Program-made: the position numbers and the translations under genes
Part shown: positions 1-12,230 of the stretch, in pieces
How positions within the stretch are numbered: position 1 is the stretch's first letter
How the letters are laid out: the number at the start of each line of letters is the position of its first letter
Notes under the pieces: generated by a model
The model's input: the letters and a program-made list of their open reading frames with translations, nothing else
Database searches by the model: none
Told to the model about the DNA's origin: nothing
Source of the DNA: Stereocaulon alpinum
Lineage: Eukaryota; Ascomycota; Lecanoromycetes; Lecanorales; Stereocaulaceae
Direction: 5' to 3'
DNA: 64,000 nt
Assembly: GCA_018257865.1 (NCBI GenBank)
Contig: JAEUBA010000013.1
Location: 1 to 64,000, forward strand

Positions 1-3000
1 TAGTATTAGTAAAAAACGATCAGCCCCTATAACCGCCTTAGAAGCGGGGGAAGAAACCTAAAAAGTAGAGGTAAGTCCTTCTATCCTAACTAAGGGTTAG
101 ATAACGCTTAATACTAGCCTATAATAGGTTACTACTTTACTAGATACCGGATCGTAGCTTAATTTGATCTCCTAGAAGTTTATAGTTTAATAGGACCTAC
201 TACCTTCTACCGCTAACTTACTGCTACTAGAAGCTCTAAGTAGCTCTAGTATATATATCTATAGTACCTATTAATTTAAGTATATACTTATTAATAGCTG
301 GGGCTGCGGTAAGGAGTATAGTATACTTTTCTATACTATTAATCTTAAGGGTCCTAACATCGTAGTTAGTATACTAGGGTTAAAGTAAATAAAGATTTTA
401 CTCGATCCTTTAGCGGAGCAGTAGCGGTTTAAGGTTAATATTAAAAAGTTTTAGGTTAACGAGCCTACTATCTTCGGCTATTACCTTAAGAAGGAGCCTA
501 AAGTTTATATAATTATATACGCCGCTATAGCGACTAATTACTTAGATAGAGGAAGCCTAGAATAGATTCTAAAGGAACTGCTGGAGTTCTCTAATATCTT
601 CTTAAATAAGAAAGCTGGAACCTTACCCTTATTAAAGGAAGGCGACTATATAATTAATATTAAGGATAGTAAGGAGCCGCCTTATAGGCCTCTCTATAAT
701 CTATCTTAATCTAAGCTAGCGGAGCTGTAGCGCTATCTTAATAATACGCTTATAAAAGGCTAGATACGCTGTTTAGTTTCTTCAGCTAAAGCACCTATCC
801 TCTTCGTACTAAAGAAGGATAGTAGGCTGCGTCTTTATATTAATTATTAGGGGTTAAATACAGTAACTGTTAAAAATCGATACCTATTACCTCTAATTAC
901 TAAGATATTAGACCGCCTGTACGGAGCTAAAAAGTTTATTAAGTTAGACTTAAAGGATACCTATTATAGGATCTAAATTAAAGAAGGTAATAAGTAGAAG
1001 ACTGCGTTCCGCACCTGCTATAGCTACTTTAAATACTTAGTTATACCTTTTAGGCTCGCCAACGCCCCAGCGACGTTTTAAGTATATATTAATAGGGCTC
1101 TTATAGGGCTTATTAATATTTCGTATATTATCTATCTTAATAATATCTTAATTTATAGCGCGAACCCAGCGGACTACTAGCGGTACGTTCGGTAAGTACT
1201 AGAATAATTATGTTAGTTCTCGCTTTTCGCTAACCTAAAGAAGTGTTAGTTTAGTACTAAATAGGTTAAATTTCTTAGATTTATTATATCTACTGATAGC
1301 GTAGTAATAGATTAGGAACGCGTAGCGACTATTAGGGAATAGCTTAGGCTAGAGACCTTTTAAGATATATAAGTCTTTTTAGGCTTTATAAATTTCTACT
1401 AGCGGTTTATTTATAATTACGCTACTATTACTACGCCTCTAACCGACTTACTTAAAGGTAGTAAGGACGGGAAAAAGGTAGGTTAACTTTAGTAGAATAA
1501 TAGTACCGAAGGTACTTTTTAAAAGCTTTAGGACATCTTTTTTAGTACGCCGTTTCTCCGCTACTTTAACCTAGAAGTAAAGTTGCGTATAGAAACTAAC
1601 ACCTCTAACTTTACTATTATAGTAGTACTTACGCAGCCGGATAATAATAGCTACTAGTACCTAATTACCTTTTAGTCCTAGAAGATAATTCCTGCGGAGT
1701 AGAATTATAAGGTTTATAACTAAGAATTACTCGCTATAGTAGCAGTAATAAAATAGTAGCGGTACTACCTAGAAGGTAGCCCGTTTACTATTAAGGTTTT
1801 TACTAATCATAATAATCTTAAGGGCTTTATAAAGTAGAAGTAATTAAATTCCTAGTAAGCTAGATAGGCGCTAACGCTTACTACTTTCGATTTCGAAATT
1901 ACTTATTATACTAGAAAAACGAATCCTGCGGATCCGCTATCGCGACGCTTTAATTATAAAGGAAGTTCCCCGCTAAATACTAAGTTATTACTAACGTTAC
2001 AGAATAAACTCGCACTTTAGGGTAGAGATAAGGAAGGTAAAGAAATTATTATAGTAATATCGCCGGCGTTTTAAATTATAGGCCTCTAAGTTATTATTCC
2101 CTAAAAGGATATAAGAGGTATTATTAAGTTAGCTTATAAGGATCCTTAATATTTAATTAAAACTTTAATTTAAGACTTATAGGCTACTAATAATTAGACG
2201 AAATCCTTTTTTATAAATAAGGGTACGCCGTCGCAGCGCTATCTCTAAAGTAAGGTATAGGCTTTAGACCTAGAAGGTTTATTAAGAAATAATAACCGCC
2301 TATATATTCTTAAAGACGAAGCCTTAAGGGAAGAACTTATTAGCAAATACTATAATAATCCCCTAGTAGGGTACTTTAGCGCTAAGAAGATATATAAGTT
2401 ACTTACCCGTAAATACTTTTAGTATAGGAGTTCTAAGTAGGTTAATAAGTATATTAAGACTTATAATATTTACTAAAGAACTAAGGCTCCCCGCTATCGC
2501 CCCTATAGCGAACTAAGTTCGCTTTCTATTACTAATAAGCTATAGAAGGAGCTCTTAATAGACTTTATTATAGGTCTACCCCTAAGTAAATATAAGAATA
2601 TAGTCTATAACACTATTCTAGTAATTATTAATCGATTTATAAAGATAGTAAGGTATATACCTACTACTACTATAATCGACGCTGCTGAGCTAGCGGATGT
2701 TTTTTATACTAAGGTAGTATACTATTATAGTATACCTAATAGTATTATTAGCGATAGAGGCTTAGTATTTACCAGCGCCTTCTAGTCGGCTATTTATTTT
2801 TACTTTAAGATTAAGCGCCGCCTAAGTACCGCCTTTTATCCTTAGACTAATAGTTAAACGGAACGCTAGAATTAGGTACTAGAGCACTACTTACGGGTCT
2901 TTACTAATAATAAGTAGACTACTTAGGCGAAACAGCTGCTAATAGTAGAATTCGTATATATAAATAGTCTTTATTCCTCTATTAAAACGACGCCGTTCTA

Positions 3001-3650
3001 TTTAATATATAGATATTACCCTAAACTTCGTTAGGAGCTTAAGGATAAGTCCCTTAAGGGGAGGATACCTATTATAAATAAGAGGATTAGATTACTATAA
3101 GTGTTAAGAGACGAAGCTGCGGAACGCCTATAGCGCGCTAGAGAGTCTTAAGCTAAGTAGTATAATAAGAATTATAAGCCTTAAAGCTATAAGGTTAGAG
3201 ATCTAGTAATACTATTAACTAAGAATCTTAAGTAAAAACGCCTAAGTAAAAAGTTATCTTATAAATTCGTAGGGCCTTTTAGGATTACTAATAAAGTAGG
3301 AGTATAGGCTTACTACCTTCTACTACTATAAACTTATAGGATCTATAATACTTTTTATATCTTATTATTAAAGCTATACTACCTTCGCGACGGTGATAAG
3401 ACGTTAGCGAACTTTATATAAGCCCCTAAACTTATTAATAATAATAAGATATAGGAGGTTAAAGAAATTATAGATAAGGTTTAAGATAAGTAAGGCGTTT
3501 AGTATAAGGTTAAATAGACTAGCTGGGGTAAAGAATATAATTAGTAGTTACTAGATAAAGAGCTTAAGGATACCTATAATTTAACTTAAGCCTTTAATAA
3601 GTAGATAGTTAGTAAGCGTATACGGTCTCTAATTCTTTAAATACTACTAA
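1..3650 (+). mobile_element. RIP-degraded Ty3/gypsy chromovirus pol (5' end outside the window)
   Basis: Conceptual + strand translation, ignoring stops and allowing frame changes, shows pol domains in the order typical of a fungal chromovirus. There is an aspartic protease DTGS at 143-154 and a reverse transcriptase at about 690-1,300. The RT catalytic YxDD box now reads Y-L-N-N near 1,135 because both Asp codons became Asn. RNase H lies near 1,630-1,830. The integrase shows an N-terminal region near 2,340-2,480, a core near 2,550-2,900 (DFI-GLP-LSK and ISDRG blocks) and the later TPFYL block. A C-terminal chromodomain-like stretch (EVKEI...SWGKEYN) lies near 3,450-3,600. Stops sit where Gln and Trp codons are expected, matching C-to-T (CpA to TpA) mutation on both strands, the signature of RIP. 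The element cannot encode protein. Gag and the 5' LTR are not in the window. Confidence 0.9.
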
Positions 3651-3659
3651 CGGCGGCGA

Positions 3660-5083
3660 GTAAGCAGCGGCGATAATATAAGTTATAATAATTATAAATC
3701 TTATAGGTGAATAGTCTTATACTATAAGCGTACTCCTCTATAATTATTATACTTACTTACTTATACCTTAGTAGAATAAAGAAGAGATTAAATTAATTAC
3801 TAGCTAAATATCTATTTTATATTAGTAAGACGACGTATACGGGTGCGCTACTAAATATTAGTAGAAGAAAAGAAAAAGGAAAAAATAAATAAATATCTTA
3901 ACGCTGTCTCTACGCTAATAAATAGCGGTATAATTACTCCTCTAAGAGCTTAATATATTACTAGAGACTCTCTATCTCCTTAGTATACTTAGTAATTATT
4001 TGTTAGAGGGTTCCTAACTTAAACTACTGATTAGTAATAGTTTACTTAAGTTCTATAACCTACTATCTCTCCGCCGTAAGTTCCTATTAGAGATTAGTAA
4101 TTATTATAGGAGCTACCTTATTTATCGCTATAGTTTAGCCTTACGCTTTTCGCTATTAGGTAATATACTTCCCGATTTTCTTACGCTTACGTTATACTTA
4201 ATAAGTCTAGCCTTTACGCCTATAACGCCGCACCGATCGCTATATAGACCGACGAAACGGCTCCGGGATCTAGATATATTAGGAGGCGACGTAGTAGAGC
4301 TATTAGAATAATATACCTTATAATAACGATTAAGCCTATAGTAGCTATCCTTATAACATTAATAGGGAGGAGTATCGCTGCGATCGTAATCGTTATTCCC
4401 TATATAGAAATAAGTCCTATAAGGTAAAGGTATATCGATAATATAGTCTGTAAGTGTTAGCAGCTAGCTATACGCGCTAGTTACGCGACAGCGACGTATA
4501 ATATCAAGTGTATATATAAGTTATACCTATAAGTAATATGTTAGCAGCTAATAATATACGCTGATTACGCGATAGCGATATATAATCTTAAGAGAATATT
4601 TAGATATTATTATAACGAGAAGAACTGTTAACTATGTTAGTAATATTAATTGCGATATAGGCACGCTAATGTTAGGGTACGCACGAGTCGTATTAGGAGT
4701 TACGAAGAGAGGAAAGTTGGGGGGAAAGTTATTATTTATATACTTATAGGTCGTCGTCGCTGCGACGTCGCTACACGTTAAAGCTATTCAAAATAATAAT
4801 AACTAATAATACGATAACGTAGCTGTTACCTGCTAACACGGCCGGTAATTAATTATGTTTATTAATAACTACGCGTTACTGCTACGCCTGCTACGTATTC
4901 TTTTTATGTTATAATAGATTTGGGCGTTATTACAGTTAGACGATATTCTATATATATAAGGCGCCGCCTTAACGACGTCGCCTTTAGGTTAACTCTTTTC
5001 CCTTACGTTTCCTACTAGGTTTAAAGGGTTTTTAACGAGCAGTCTATTCTATATACTTTAGCACTTAGGGACTAGGGCCTAAA
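3660..5083. other. AT-rich RIP-mutated repeat DNA between pol and a candidate 3' LTR
   Basis: This has the same TA-rich composition and stop density as the pol region. No domain could be read on either strand. It is longer than the usual gap between pol and the 3' LTR, so it may be an extra ORF of the element, a nested insertion or another repeat. It contains the 84-base-spaced direct repeat annotated separately. Confidence 0.6.
4456..4588. repeat. Two-copy direct repeat, 84-base spacing
   Basis: A block of about 49 bases starting GTTAGCAGCTA and ending in ATATAAT occurs at 4,456-4,504 and again at 4,540-4,588. The copies differ mainly by C/T and G/A changes, as expected if RIP acted after duplication. 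It could be a tandem repeat inside the element or part of an untranslated region. Confidence 0.6.
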
Positions 5084-5100
5084 GGGGAGGATACTATTAA
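5079..5100 (+). other. Candidate polypurine tract and start of a 3' LTR
   Basis: The purine run AAAGGGGAGGATA followed by CTATTAACCC resembles the polypurine tract and TGTTA-type LTR start of fungal gypsy elements, with the LTR's first G changed to A by RIP. It lies about 1.4 kb after the chromodomain. No matching 5' copy is in the window, so the LTR length cannot be set. Confidence 0.4.
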
Positions 5101-7154
5101 CCCTTAAGCGTATACGCGTTATAGCTACGCTAACGTAATAATATTAATTAGGGTTTAGGGGCTTAGTAATAGTATTACTACTTAGGACTCCCCTGTATTT
5201 TAGGGATCTTTAGAAATTAGTTCTACTACTACTTAACTACTAAGTAATATGATTATGTCTATTGCTTAATACCTAAATCTAGTAACTTTACGTCTCTTAT
5301 ACCTTAGTGCGCTAGCTTAGAGCCGGCGTCGCTAGCCTTTATATTAATTGGTTGGTTTATTGGTTTATACGCCTATTCTAGTATCTATATATACTAATGA
5401 GGGTGTTCTATTATATTATTTATGAAACCAGTAGATAGTATACGTAGTATACCTTTCCTAGCTGTAAGAGAAACTATAGTATAGTGCCTGGATAAAAACT
5501 CCCGCTTATCTTTAATAATATAATTGCTTTTGGTCTGGGGATTATACCCTAGGCCTCCTTAATACTAGTAACTCTTAACTATATTCTTTAATATTATACT
5601 AAGCGCTCTATAACATTATTTCTAATACTAACTATAATATACGCCCTTCGTACTATACTTAGCTCTTAAGGACCCTGCTGTATTCTTCTATATCCTTCGA
5701 CTTTATTATAGCGCTGAGCGCCCTATAACTTTCTTTAACCTTTACTATATCGATATAGGGGGGGGGGAGGAGGGGGTATATAGCCGTCCTATAAGGGTTC
5801 GAGTTATTAGCGCTGATTAGTGGTATTTATTAGTGTCTATAGTAGTACTAGATTTAGCTGTTCGGTAGTTTACTGGTTAAGGATATAAGAAAGGGGGGAA
5901 GCTATATATACCGCCTAGGAGGCCTATACTCGTATAAAGAATCGGATAGTATAATATCCCGCTGGTCGTATTAGATAGTACTTACTTCTATCCTTATATA
6001 CTTTACTTTAGGGGGGAGCTAACCCTTCAGCTTATAATTATAGTTATACGGCGCTACTTATACTAAAGGCTCGCCTAGCTACTTAGATAGGGGCTGTCCT
6101 TTTCTAAAATACGCCTTCTAATTTATAACTTAGTATATCCTTCTCTTAGTCCTATATACCTATAACCCCAGCCTTCCCCTAGGATAGACTACGCGTTAGT
6201 CTTAACCAGTAGATACGTATTAAGCGCACGTAGATATTAGATTTTTTAAATTAATAACTAGGTAGGTATTGCCTATGCTCTTTACTCGTTAGGCTGAGAT
6301 ACTATACCTAATACCAATTCTTGCTATCTAGTCTCGATCGTAGGGGAGGTATAATAGTCGTAGTAGAGTTAGGGTAGGTGTTATCGCATTACCTAAAAAA
6401 CTCTACACAGAGTTCTCAGTAACTACGCGACGTCTCAATATCATTTAACCTGTAATGTATTAGGGGAGACATCTCAGCTCTGAATAGGTATTTAGGTTCG
6501 TAGCTAGTACCGCGTACAGGTATGTCTCTATCGCTGGCCGCTAGCCTTTATATAATACTACTTAATATTAGACTTAATACTAGCTATATTAGAGGATATA
6601 AGGGAGAGAGACCTACTACCGCTACGGCTTAGGCGTAACTGCGTACGCAGTTCTACTTAGTTATAGTAGAGGAGGTCCTCCCTTTAGTCTATATTACTTT
6701 TAGTAGCTTTAGATTATTCGCTACCTTATCCAGCTTCGCGTTAAAACTCTTTATCGCGTAGTAGATATTATATAGGCTTATCTCTATCCTAACTTTCTTC
6801 GCTAGCTTAAGGGCTAACGTAATAAACGGAGCTATAATATAGCCCTAAGGGACTATAGGGTTTTACTTACCTTCGTATACTTTCTAAATAGCTGTAGCTT
6901 TATTAATAATATAGAGCGCGTACTTAATAATATTAGGGAGCTTCTTACCTACGGAGGGTAAGCTTAAGGCTATTATTTACCTCTTATCTATAATTAGCTT
7001 TAGATATATTAGACGCGTCCTAAAAGCTAGACTATAGTCTAGGGGGTAGAAGATAGCTTATTAAGTATTAAAACGCGTGTTAAGTATAATATTTAATATT
7101 ATAAGCTTTTCGTGGAAGTTTTTTCCCGTATATATATAGTATATAAGTGGTTAA
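5101..7154. other. AT-rich RIP-mutated repeat DNA, no readable gene
   Basis: Dense TAG/TAA triplets occur in all frames and CpA is strongly depleted. A pure G run with AGG follows near 5,758-5,775. A segment repeated at 8,110 begins near 5,351. No coding domain was recognised. Confidence 0.6.
5351..5515 (+). repeat. Copy 1 of a dispersed repeat (pairs with 8,104-8,265)
   Basis: About 50 bases containing TATACGCCTATTCTAGTATC and a following AGGGTGTTCT are nearly identical to the copy near 8,115-8,165. Weaker similarity continues to an AAAACTCCCGCTTAT block near 5,500. The copies are in the same orientation about 2.75 kb apart. They could be termini of two related elements or the two LTRs of one. 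Confidence 0.6.
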
Positions 7155-7380
7155 TTGATCGATCGACTCAGGGTTGACAACGGGGTGAGCTCGGGGTTAT
7201 CGTACCCTACAGCGACCCTGAAGTGTGTCCCGGGGAGGTGTTTCGCTTCCGCCACAGAGGGACGGGATCTGGGGTTGACGGTACCGCGGGCGAGCGCGGG
7301 CTCGCTGGCAATTGCCAAGCTTAATGCCCTAACAGTACCCTTTTCGGCCTAGCGCCTTCAACCACCAAAAGTTGAATCTA
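7155..7380. other. GC-normal island inside the RIP block
   Basis: Composition changes abruptly to balanced GC with abundant CpA, for example GGGTTGACAACGGGGTGAGC, and returns to TA-rich sequence after about 7,400. A 65-codon open frame spans 7,155-7,352, but it shows no recognisable domain. The likely explanation is a unique or recently inserted segment not exposed to RIP, rather than a gene. Confidence 0.55.
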
Positions 7381-8590
7381 CTTCGCAACTTCTTCGCAGT
7401 AATACCTCGCGCTATATACGTTATATAATATCTAGATAATTTTATAAGTTTTGAAGTCAGCTATCAGCTTGCTTACGTATTAAAAATTTCCAAAATCGGC
7501 CTATATACGCAATAGTTATAAGTAAAAGAAGCGTTTCTGTTATATTTTACGGGTAGCCCTAGCTCGCTACTAAATACTAAGCTTAATACTTACTATTTAA
7601 ATAACTTTAGAAGTATTAGAGTTATAGATTAGCTTTATATATATAAAATATACTATAAATAGAGAGCTTTCCAACGCCGCTCAAATTTTCTAAATCGAGT
7701 GTAAAATAAGCGAGATATAGTCGGTTTTATTATTAATCTTCTGTGAAGATTAGGGGCACTAACTTATATCTAATATATTTCTTTATACCCTAATTATCTA
7801 AGTATCTTTATAGTATCCTTAAACTAACTATAGGGTAGTATTTATATAATTTAATAAGAATATCCCCTATAGTAGTACCCCTATTATAGGTATTAAAGAT
7901 CTATTCTTAATAGGAGTTTAGGTTAATTATACGTAACGCTATAGTAAGGATAAGAGGTAAGAAGTTAATAGAGTACTACTAGATAAGCTATACTATAGGC
8001 GCTATAGATAATTAGATCGCTAGTAGTAGTATAGTTACTAGATTATTAATAATTACAAATATAGTAGGGTAGGTTTTAGAAATAAAAGTTTAAAATAAAA
8101 GTTTAATTAATTGATTTATTTATACGCCTATTCTAGTATCTATATATACTAATAAGGGTGTTCTTTTATATAATTAGAAAATCTAGGGGGCTATAAGCCC
8201 TTTAGACGCGAAAGAAACCTTTTTAGGGTCGCCCCTTCTAGCTAAAAACTCTCGCTTATTAGCTTACCTATTACTCTACTCCGCCTATCCGACCTCGCCG
8301 CTAGGCTCTATAACACTAGTAACTATAGTCTCCTTTACCCTACTAAGCCTAAAATAAAAGTTTAAAATATTTAATATAGCTATTTACCTATTACGGTATA
8401 CCGTACTTAATACTTATTAAAATACTATATACTAGATAGCTAGTATTTAACTATCCTTAACCTATATTATAAATCTACTCTAAAAATAGTAGTAATAGCT
8501 AGTTACTATCAAACTAACGTACTAGATACTAATTAATTGTCTAGATATACTAGTAGCTATCCTTATCCTAGCCCCGCTAGTTATAGATGC
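7381..8590. other. AT-rich RIP-mutated repeat DNA up to the edge of the gene-bearing region
   Basis: TA-rich, stop-filled sequence with no readable coding domain. Composition switches to gene-like between about 8,580 and 8,620, which marks the border of the repeat block. Confidence 0.6.
8104..8265 (+). repeat. Copy 2 of a dispersed repeat (pairs with 5,351-5,515)
   Basis: It shares the TATACGCCTATTCTAGTATC core and the AGGGTGTTCT motif with copy 1, and has AAAACTCTCGCTTAT near 8,250 where copy 1 has AAAACTCCCGCTTAT. Differences are largely transitions, consistent with RIP. Confidence 0.6.
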
Positions 8591-8799
8591 TACTACCGTC
8601 GCAGCTCGACGGCGACTCTTTCACGCCCTGGAGAGTACGATATTATTGGATTTCATGTACAATTTTAAGTCGGGTACGGACTGTAGCGGTGTCTTAGTTG
8701 AGCTTTCCATATGATATCGCTCCACTAAACATAGCGTCACCTTATACAATGTGATGGCTATCTGGAAAGCATCTTCGTGATGACATTACATACTCTACA

Positions 8800-9969
8800 T
8801 CAAAAAGGTGGTAGGTGAAATGGGTAACCTCCATTCTTGATCCTGAACACGCTCAGAAGGAAGCTATACATGCCCAGCATTATACCTCCCCAGACGAAGA
8901 CGGCCAATTGCTGCTTTTTAGGATCTGACATTCGAGGAACTTTGAGAGCAAGAGCAATGGTTGCGAAGGAGAGTGTGCCATCTAGATATAAGCGTTAGCC
9001 GGGGTATGGCTGCAGGCGCCAGCTCTGGTTGATAACGCTTACACATAGCAGCTACAATTTGCGTTTCCATGCCGAATTGATTAGAGAATCCACCAGCGAA
9101 ATAGGAGATACCTCCCTTGCCGTCTCCAGTGACATAGGGAACCTTCCGTATGTGGTTGAACATATGACCGCTTGTGAATAGCAGAATGGTGATCAGACTG
9201 ACTCCAGCCCACAAATTCCTATTCTGGACGACCGGAAGTATGTATGGGTAGGCGACGCTAATGAGGGTCAAGATACCCAGGAGAGTCGTCGTAATGGTAA
9301 CGATGCGGAAGTAATTGAGAGGTCGTTGTATGGCAGGTTTTGGACCCTCTGGCAAGTGTCGAGAGATCCAGCCAATGACTGACTCGGCGGATTGAGGACT
9401 ACAAGGCACCAACAATTAGTCGGAGCTGATGAAGCGTCATATTTTAAGCAAATCACCCTGCTGTAAATTCATAGCGAATGGGTTGGCCATCTGGCTTTGC
9501 GTTCTGTCCGGAAGTTGGTGGGAACAAAAGCATTATGGGAGCGGTTTGTAACATAAGCTGGTGAACAATCTTAGCTTTTCTGTCTTACAAATTTCAGCAA
9601 TTAGCCTAGACAGTACGATACCTTTTGAAAAGTCACCTTCCCGTCTGCAAAATCTAGAGTTCCAAGCAGAGTTCTTGACTCCCCATTGCGATCGCCTTTT
9701 GCCCAGCTCTTGCCCAGTATGTCCCATTCGGGCTGGAAATCACGGCATAGCTGACATCCAAAGCGTGCTTCCAATGCGGTAAGAAGGACCACAACTGAAT
9801 GATTTCGAGGGGCTGCCGTCAGTTCATCATAGGAAGCGTCGTCAAGGCGTAGAGGTGCGGATGATTGAGATCTGGCATAGTGTGCTTCAAACCTTCCCTG
9901 AGAAGCCTTCTTTGCACCAAGACATAGCAAAGGCAACAATGCCAGGGAAAGTAAATCAGAACACTTCAT
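8800..9969 (-). CDS. OST3: OST3/OST6 family subunit of oligosaccharyltransferase
   Basis: Four exons on the minus strand (9969-9622, 9557-9457, 9398-9043, 8981-8800) give about 328 residues. The N-terminus is a signal peptide (MKCSDLLSLALLPLL). A thioredoxin-like lumenal domain follows with a CxxC redox motif (Cys72, Cys75 in GCQLC). Then come four membrane segments, two in exon 3 and two in exon 4. This is the layout of Ost3/Ost6/MagT1, the ER subunits that hold acceptor proteins by transient disulfides for N-glycosylation. All introns are GT..AG and the frame is kept throughout. The start was set at the first in-frame ATG, immediately before the hydrophobic segment. Ost3 and Ost6 are not separable by eye. 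The gene lies about 200 bases from the RIP block and looks intact. Confidence 0.93.
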
Positions 9970-10219
9970 TGTGGCTGTCAAGTAGTTCTGAGTTAATCGA
10001 AGAGCAAGGCCAGGAGCTTGAATTGGAATGCTGTCCCTTTCGGCTGCCGAATTTATCCGATCCTGCGCTAAAGTCGCTAGCTTTGTTTACGGCCTTCTGC
10101 CCGCTGTGCGCGTCTACTTCTCTCGGTCTTCTCTACAATTAGATGTTCTACCGCAACACATGCTATGCGAAACCATTTTTCTCAAACAGAGTCCTTCGAA
10201 TTGTGCTGAAGCGACCAAT

Positions 10220-11947
10220 ATGGAGCCTACAAAAGACGTCTGCGCAGAGGTATGCCAAGACTTGGCTTAGTCGGAAGCTCTCGTTCTAATATCGATCACT
10301 ACAGTTGCAACAATCACTCGAGTCTCGTAGGCTGGAGATAGCTTACCTCAAGGCATGCCATGAGGTCGAAGCTGTTTGCGAGGCGGAGAAAGTGAGGCAA
10401 CTTCGGGTTCAACTATTACTGCTAGAGGATGACAACAAGGAGCTGCAAGCCCAATTGGCACAAGACGATGATCGCATAGATGATCTGGAGCGGCATAATC
10501 AGGAATTGCAAGGGGACCTCGACGCCTGCGAGAGAAATCTTGAGAGCACGCAAGGTGATCTCCGGATAAGATCCCGAGAAATTGAGACCCTGAAGGTACG
10601 TTGGACTAGGAGCGATGCCATTGGCAACAACAAGCTCATGTTGATCACTAGGCGGAGCTGAACTCGTTGCATGGAGTCACCATGGATTCAACCAAAGTGC
10701 TGACCGAGAAGCTTGCCCTTGCGCGTGAGCTGTCCTCTCTGAAACCCGAGCTTGATCATCTGCGCTCTCAAGTCGCATCACAACAGACTTTACTCGGGGA
10801 GAAGCTCTCCCTCCAGCGGCAGTTAAGCGCAGTGCAGGTGGAGCTGGAGATGGAGAAACGCGCTGCGCAGAGAGCGCTGGCCAAAGAGGGGAGATCCATT
10901 GCTGAAGATGCCAAGCTCGAGTCCCGGATTGAAAGCTTGCAAGCAGACCTCACAAAAGAACGCCGGGAACGCCAGAAGGTCGAGCGAGAGGTTCAGAAGG
11001 CGTCCACTGAATTAGAGAACAAGAACACTACTTTGGAGTCCCGCTTGGAAGCTTTCAGAACCAAGCTAAAGACTACGAAGGAGCAACTCAAGGAGACGCA
11101 GACCGCAGTGTACAAGGCGCAAGCATCTGCCCAAGCCGCGTCGAGTCGCGCAGCCGCGTCTGCTGTTCCAGCGGCATCCTTGACTAGGAACCCACGCAAA
11201 CGAGCAGCTGTAGAGATGGACGCAGATACCATGATTGGCACTCCCGGAGACCTGCCGGCATCGAAGAGGAACAAGAAAGCGCCTACTTTGCCTGGCGAAA
11301 AATCTACATTTTCTATCACACCGTTCCTCAACCGCACCGCAAGCGTAGCTCCAGATAGTCCGGCTTCAGAAAACGCAGGAAAAGATGCGGGTGACAACGA
11401 GGAGCCAGCAGATAGCCCGTCCGCAAAGAGCAAACCAAGATCGACACTATCAGCGGCAGCATCTGACCCTATGAAAGTGTCAAGGACGGACAAACCGATC
11501 GTGCAAGTGAATAAACCCGGAATTCTTGACATTGCAAAAGTAGGTAAGGCCAATTCAAGGCCTCCTCCGGCCCGGAAGGCCAAGGTTGCACCAACATTGG
11601 AGCAGGTTGCAGAGGAAGAGAACGACGAGAACACCGGCTCTACCGATGCACTTCCAAAGCCAACGACGAGCAAGATTGTTCCAGATGAAGCGATCCATGA
11701 AGGTATAGAGATGAAGAAGAAAAAACGGAAGTTGCATGGAGGAGGGTTGGGCAAGACACTGTTTGACGAAGACGATGGAGATGCAGTGAAAGGAGATCGG
11801 GGGTTTGCTGGGGGTGTCAGAGGCTTTGGAACACTTGCAAGAGGAGGACTTGGGGGACCGAAGTGTGGGCCTCGGAAAGCACTTGGGGCCGGTTCGAGTG
11901 GGTTTGGCGCTATATCGCCCTTGAAGAGGGATAGGAAGGCCGTTTAG
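10220..11947 (+). CDS. Coiled-coil protein with a conserved basic, Gly-rich C-terminus; function unknown
   Basis: Three exons (10220-10249, 10305-10595, 10652-11947) encode about 538 residues. A ten-codon first exon beginning MEPTKDVC is followed by roughly 260 residues of heptad-rich, Glu/Lys/Leu-rich coiled coil. A Ser/Pro-rich tail contains STFSITPFLNRT near the middle and, near the end, a KKKKRKLHGGGLGKTLFDED block with a basic cluster that could act as a nuclear signal. I have an impression that the last two motifs recur in fungal coiled-coil proteins, but I cannot assign a named family. It is divergent from OST3 with about 250 bases between starts. A long antisense open frame at 10,993-11,754 is a shadow of its codon bias. 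Confidence 0.8.
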
Positions 11948-12230
11948 GAGGGTGGACGATTACAATTTAGGTCCTATGTTGGAATAGTTGTATTTCTGCT
12001 TCTCAGAACCATGAATTGATGGCTATGTATTGACCATACAGTTGAATGAAGTATCATGTGACTTATAAAACAAAGTGTGTGCAAAGCATTAGTCATGGTG
12101 AGTGTTGGCAATAATGACGCCGAACTTGTACGTAGCTTGTAGCTATTGACTTTTCCAAACCACCTACTGTAAAACCGAGCCTCTTCACACTTCAATGTCG
12201 GCGGAAGGAACAATGGACTATTGAACGTCT

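Noticed and set aside
7155..7352. 65-codon frame in the GC-normal island as a gene
   Set aside because: It is short, begins with a non-ATG codon context and has no recognisable feature. The island is better explained as sequence that escaped RIP.
10993..11754. Long antisense frame of 253 codons opposite the coiled-coil gene
   Set aside because: It is the complement of a Lys/Glu/Ala-rich coding exon, which naturally yields a stop-free Phe/Ser/Leu-rich shadow. The plus-strand frame has the coherent coiled coil and introns.
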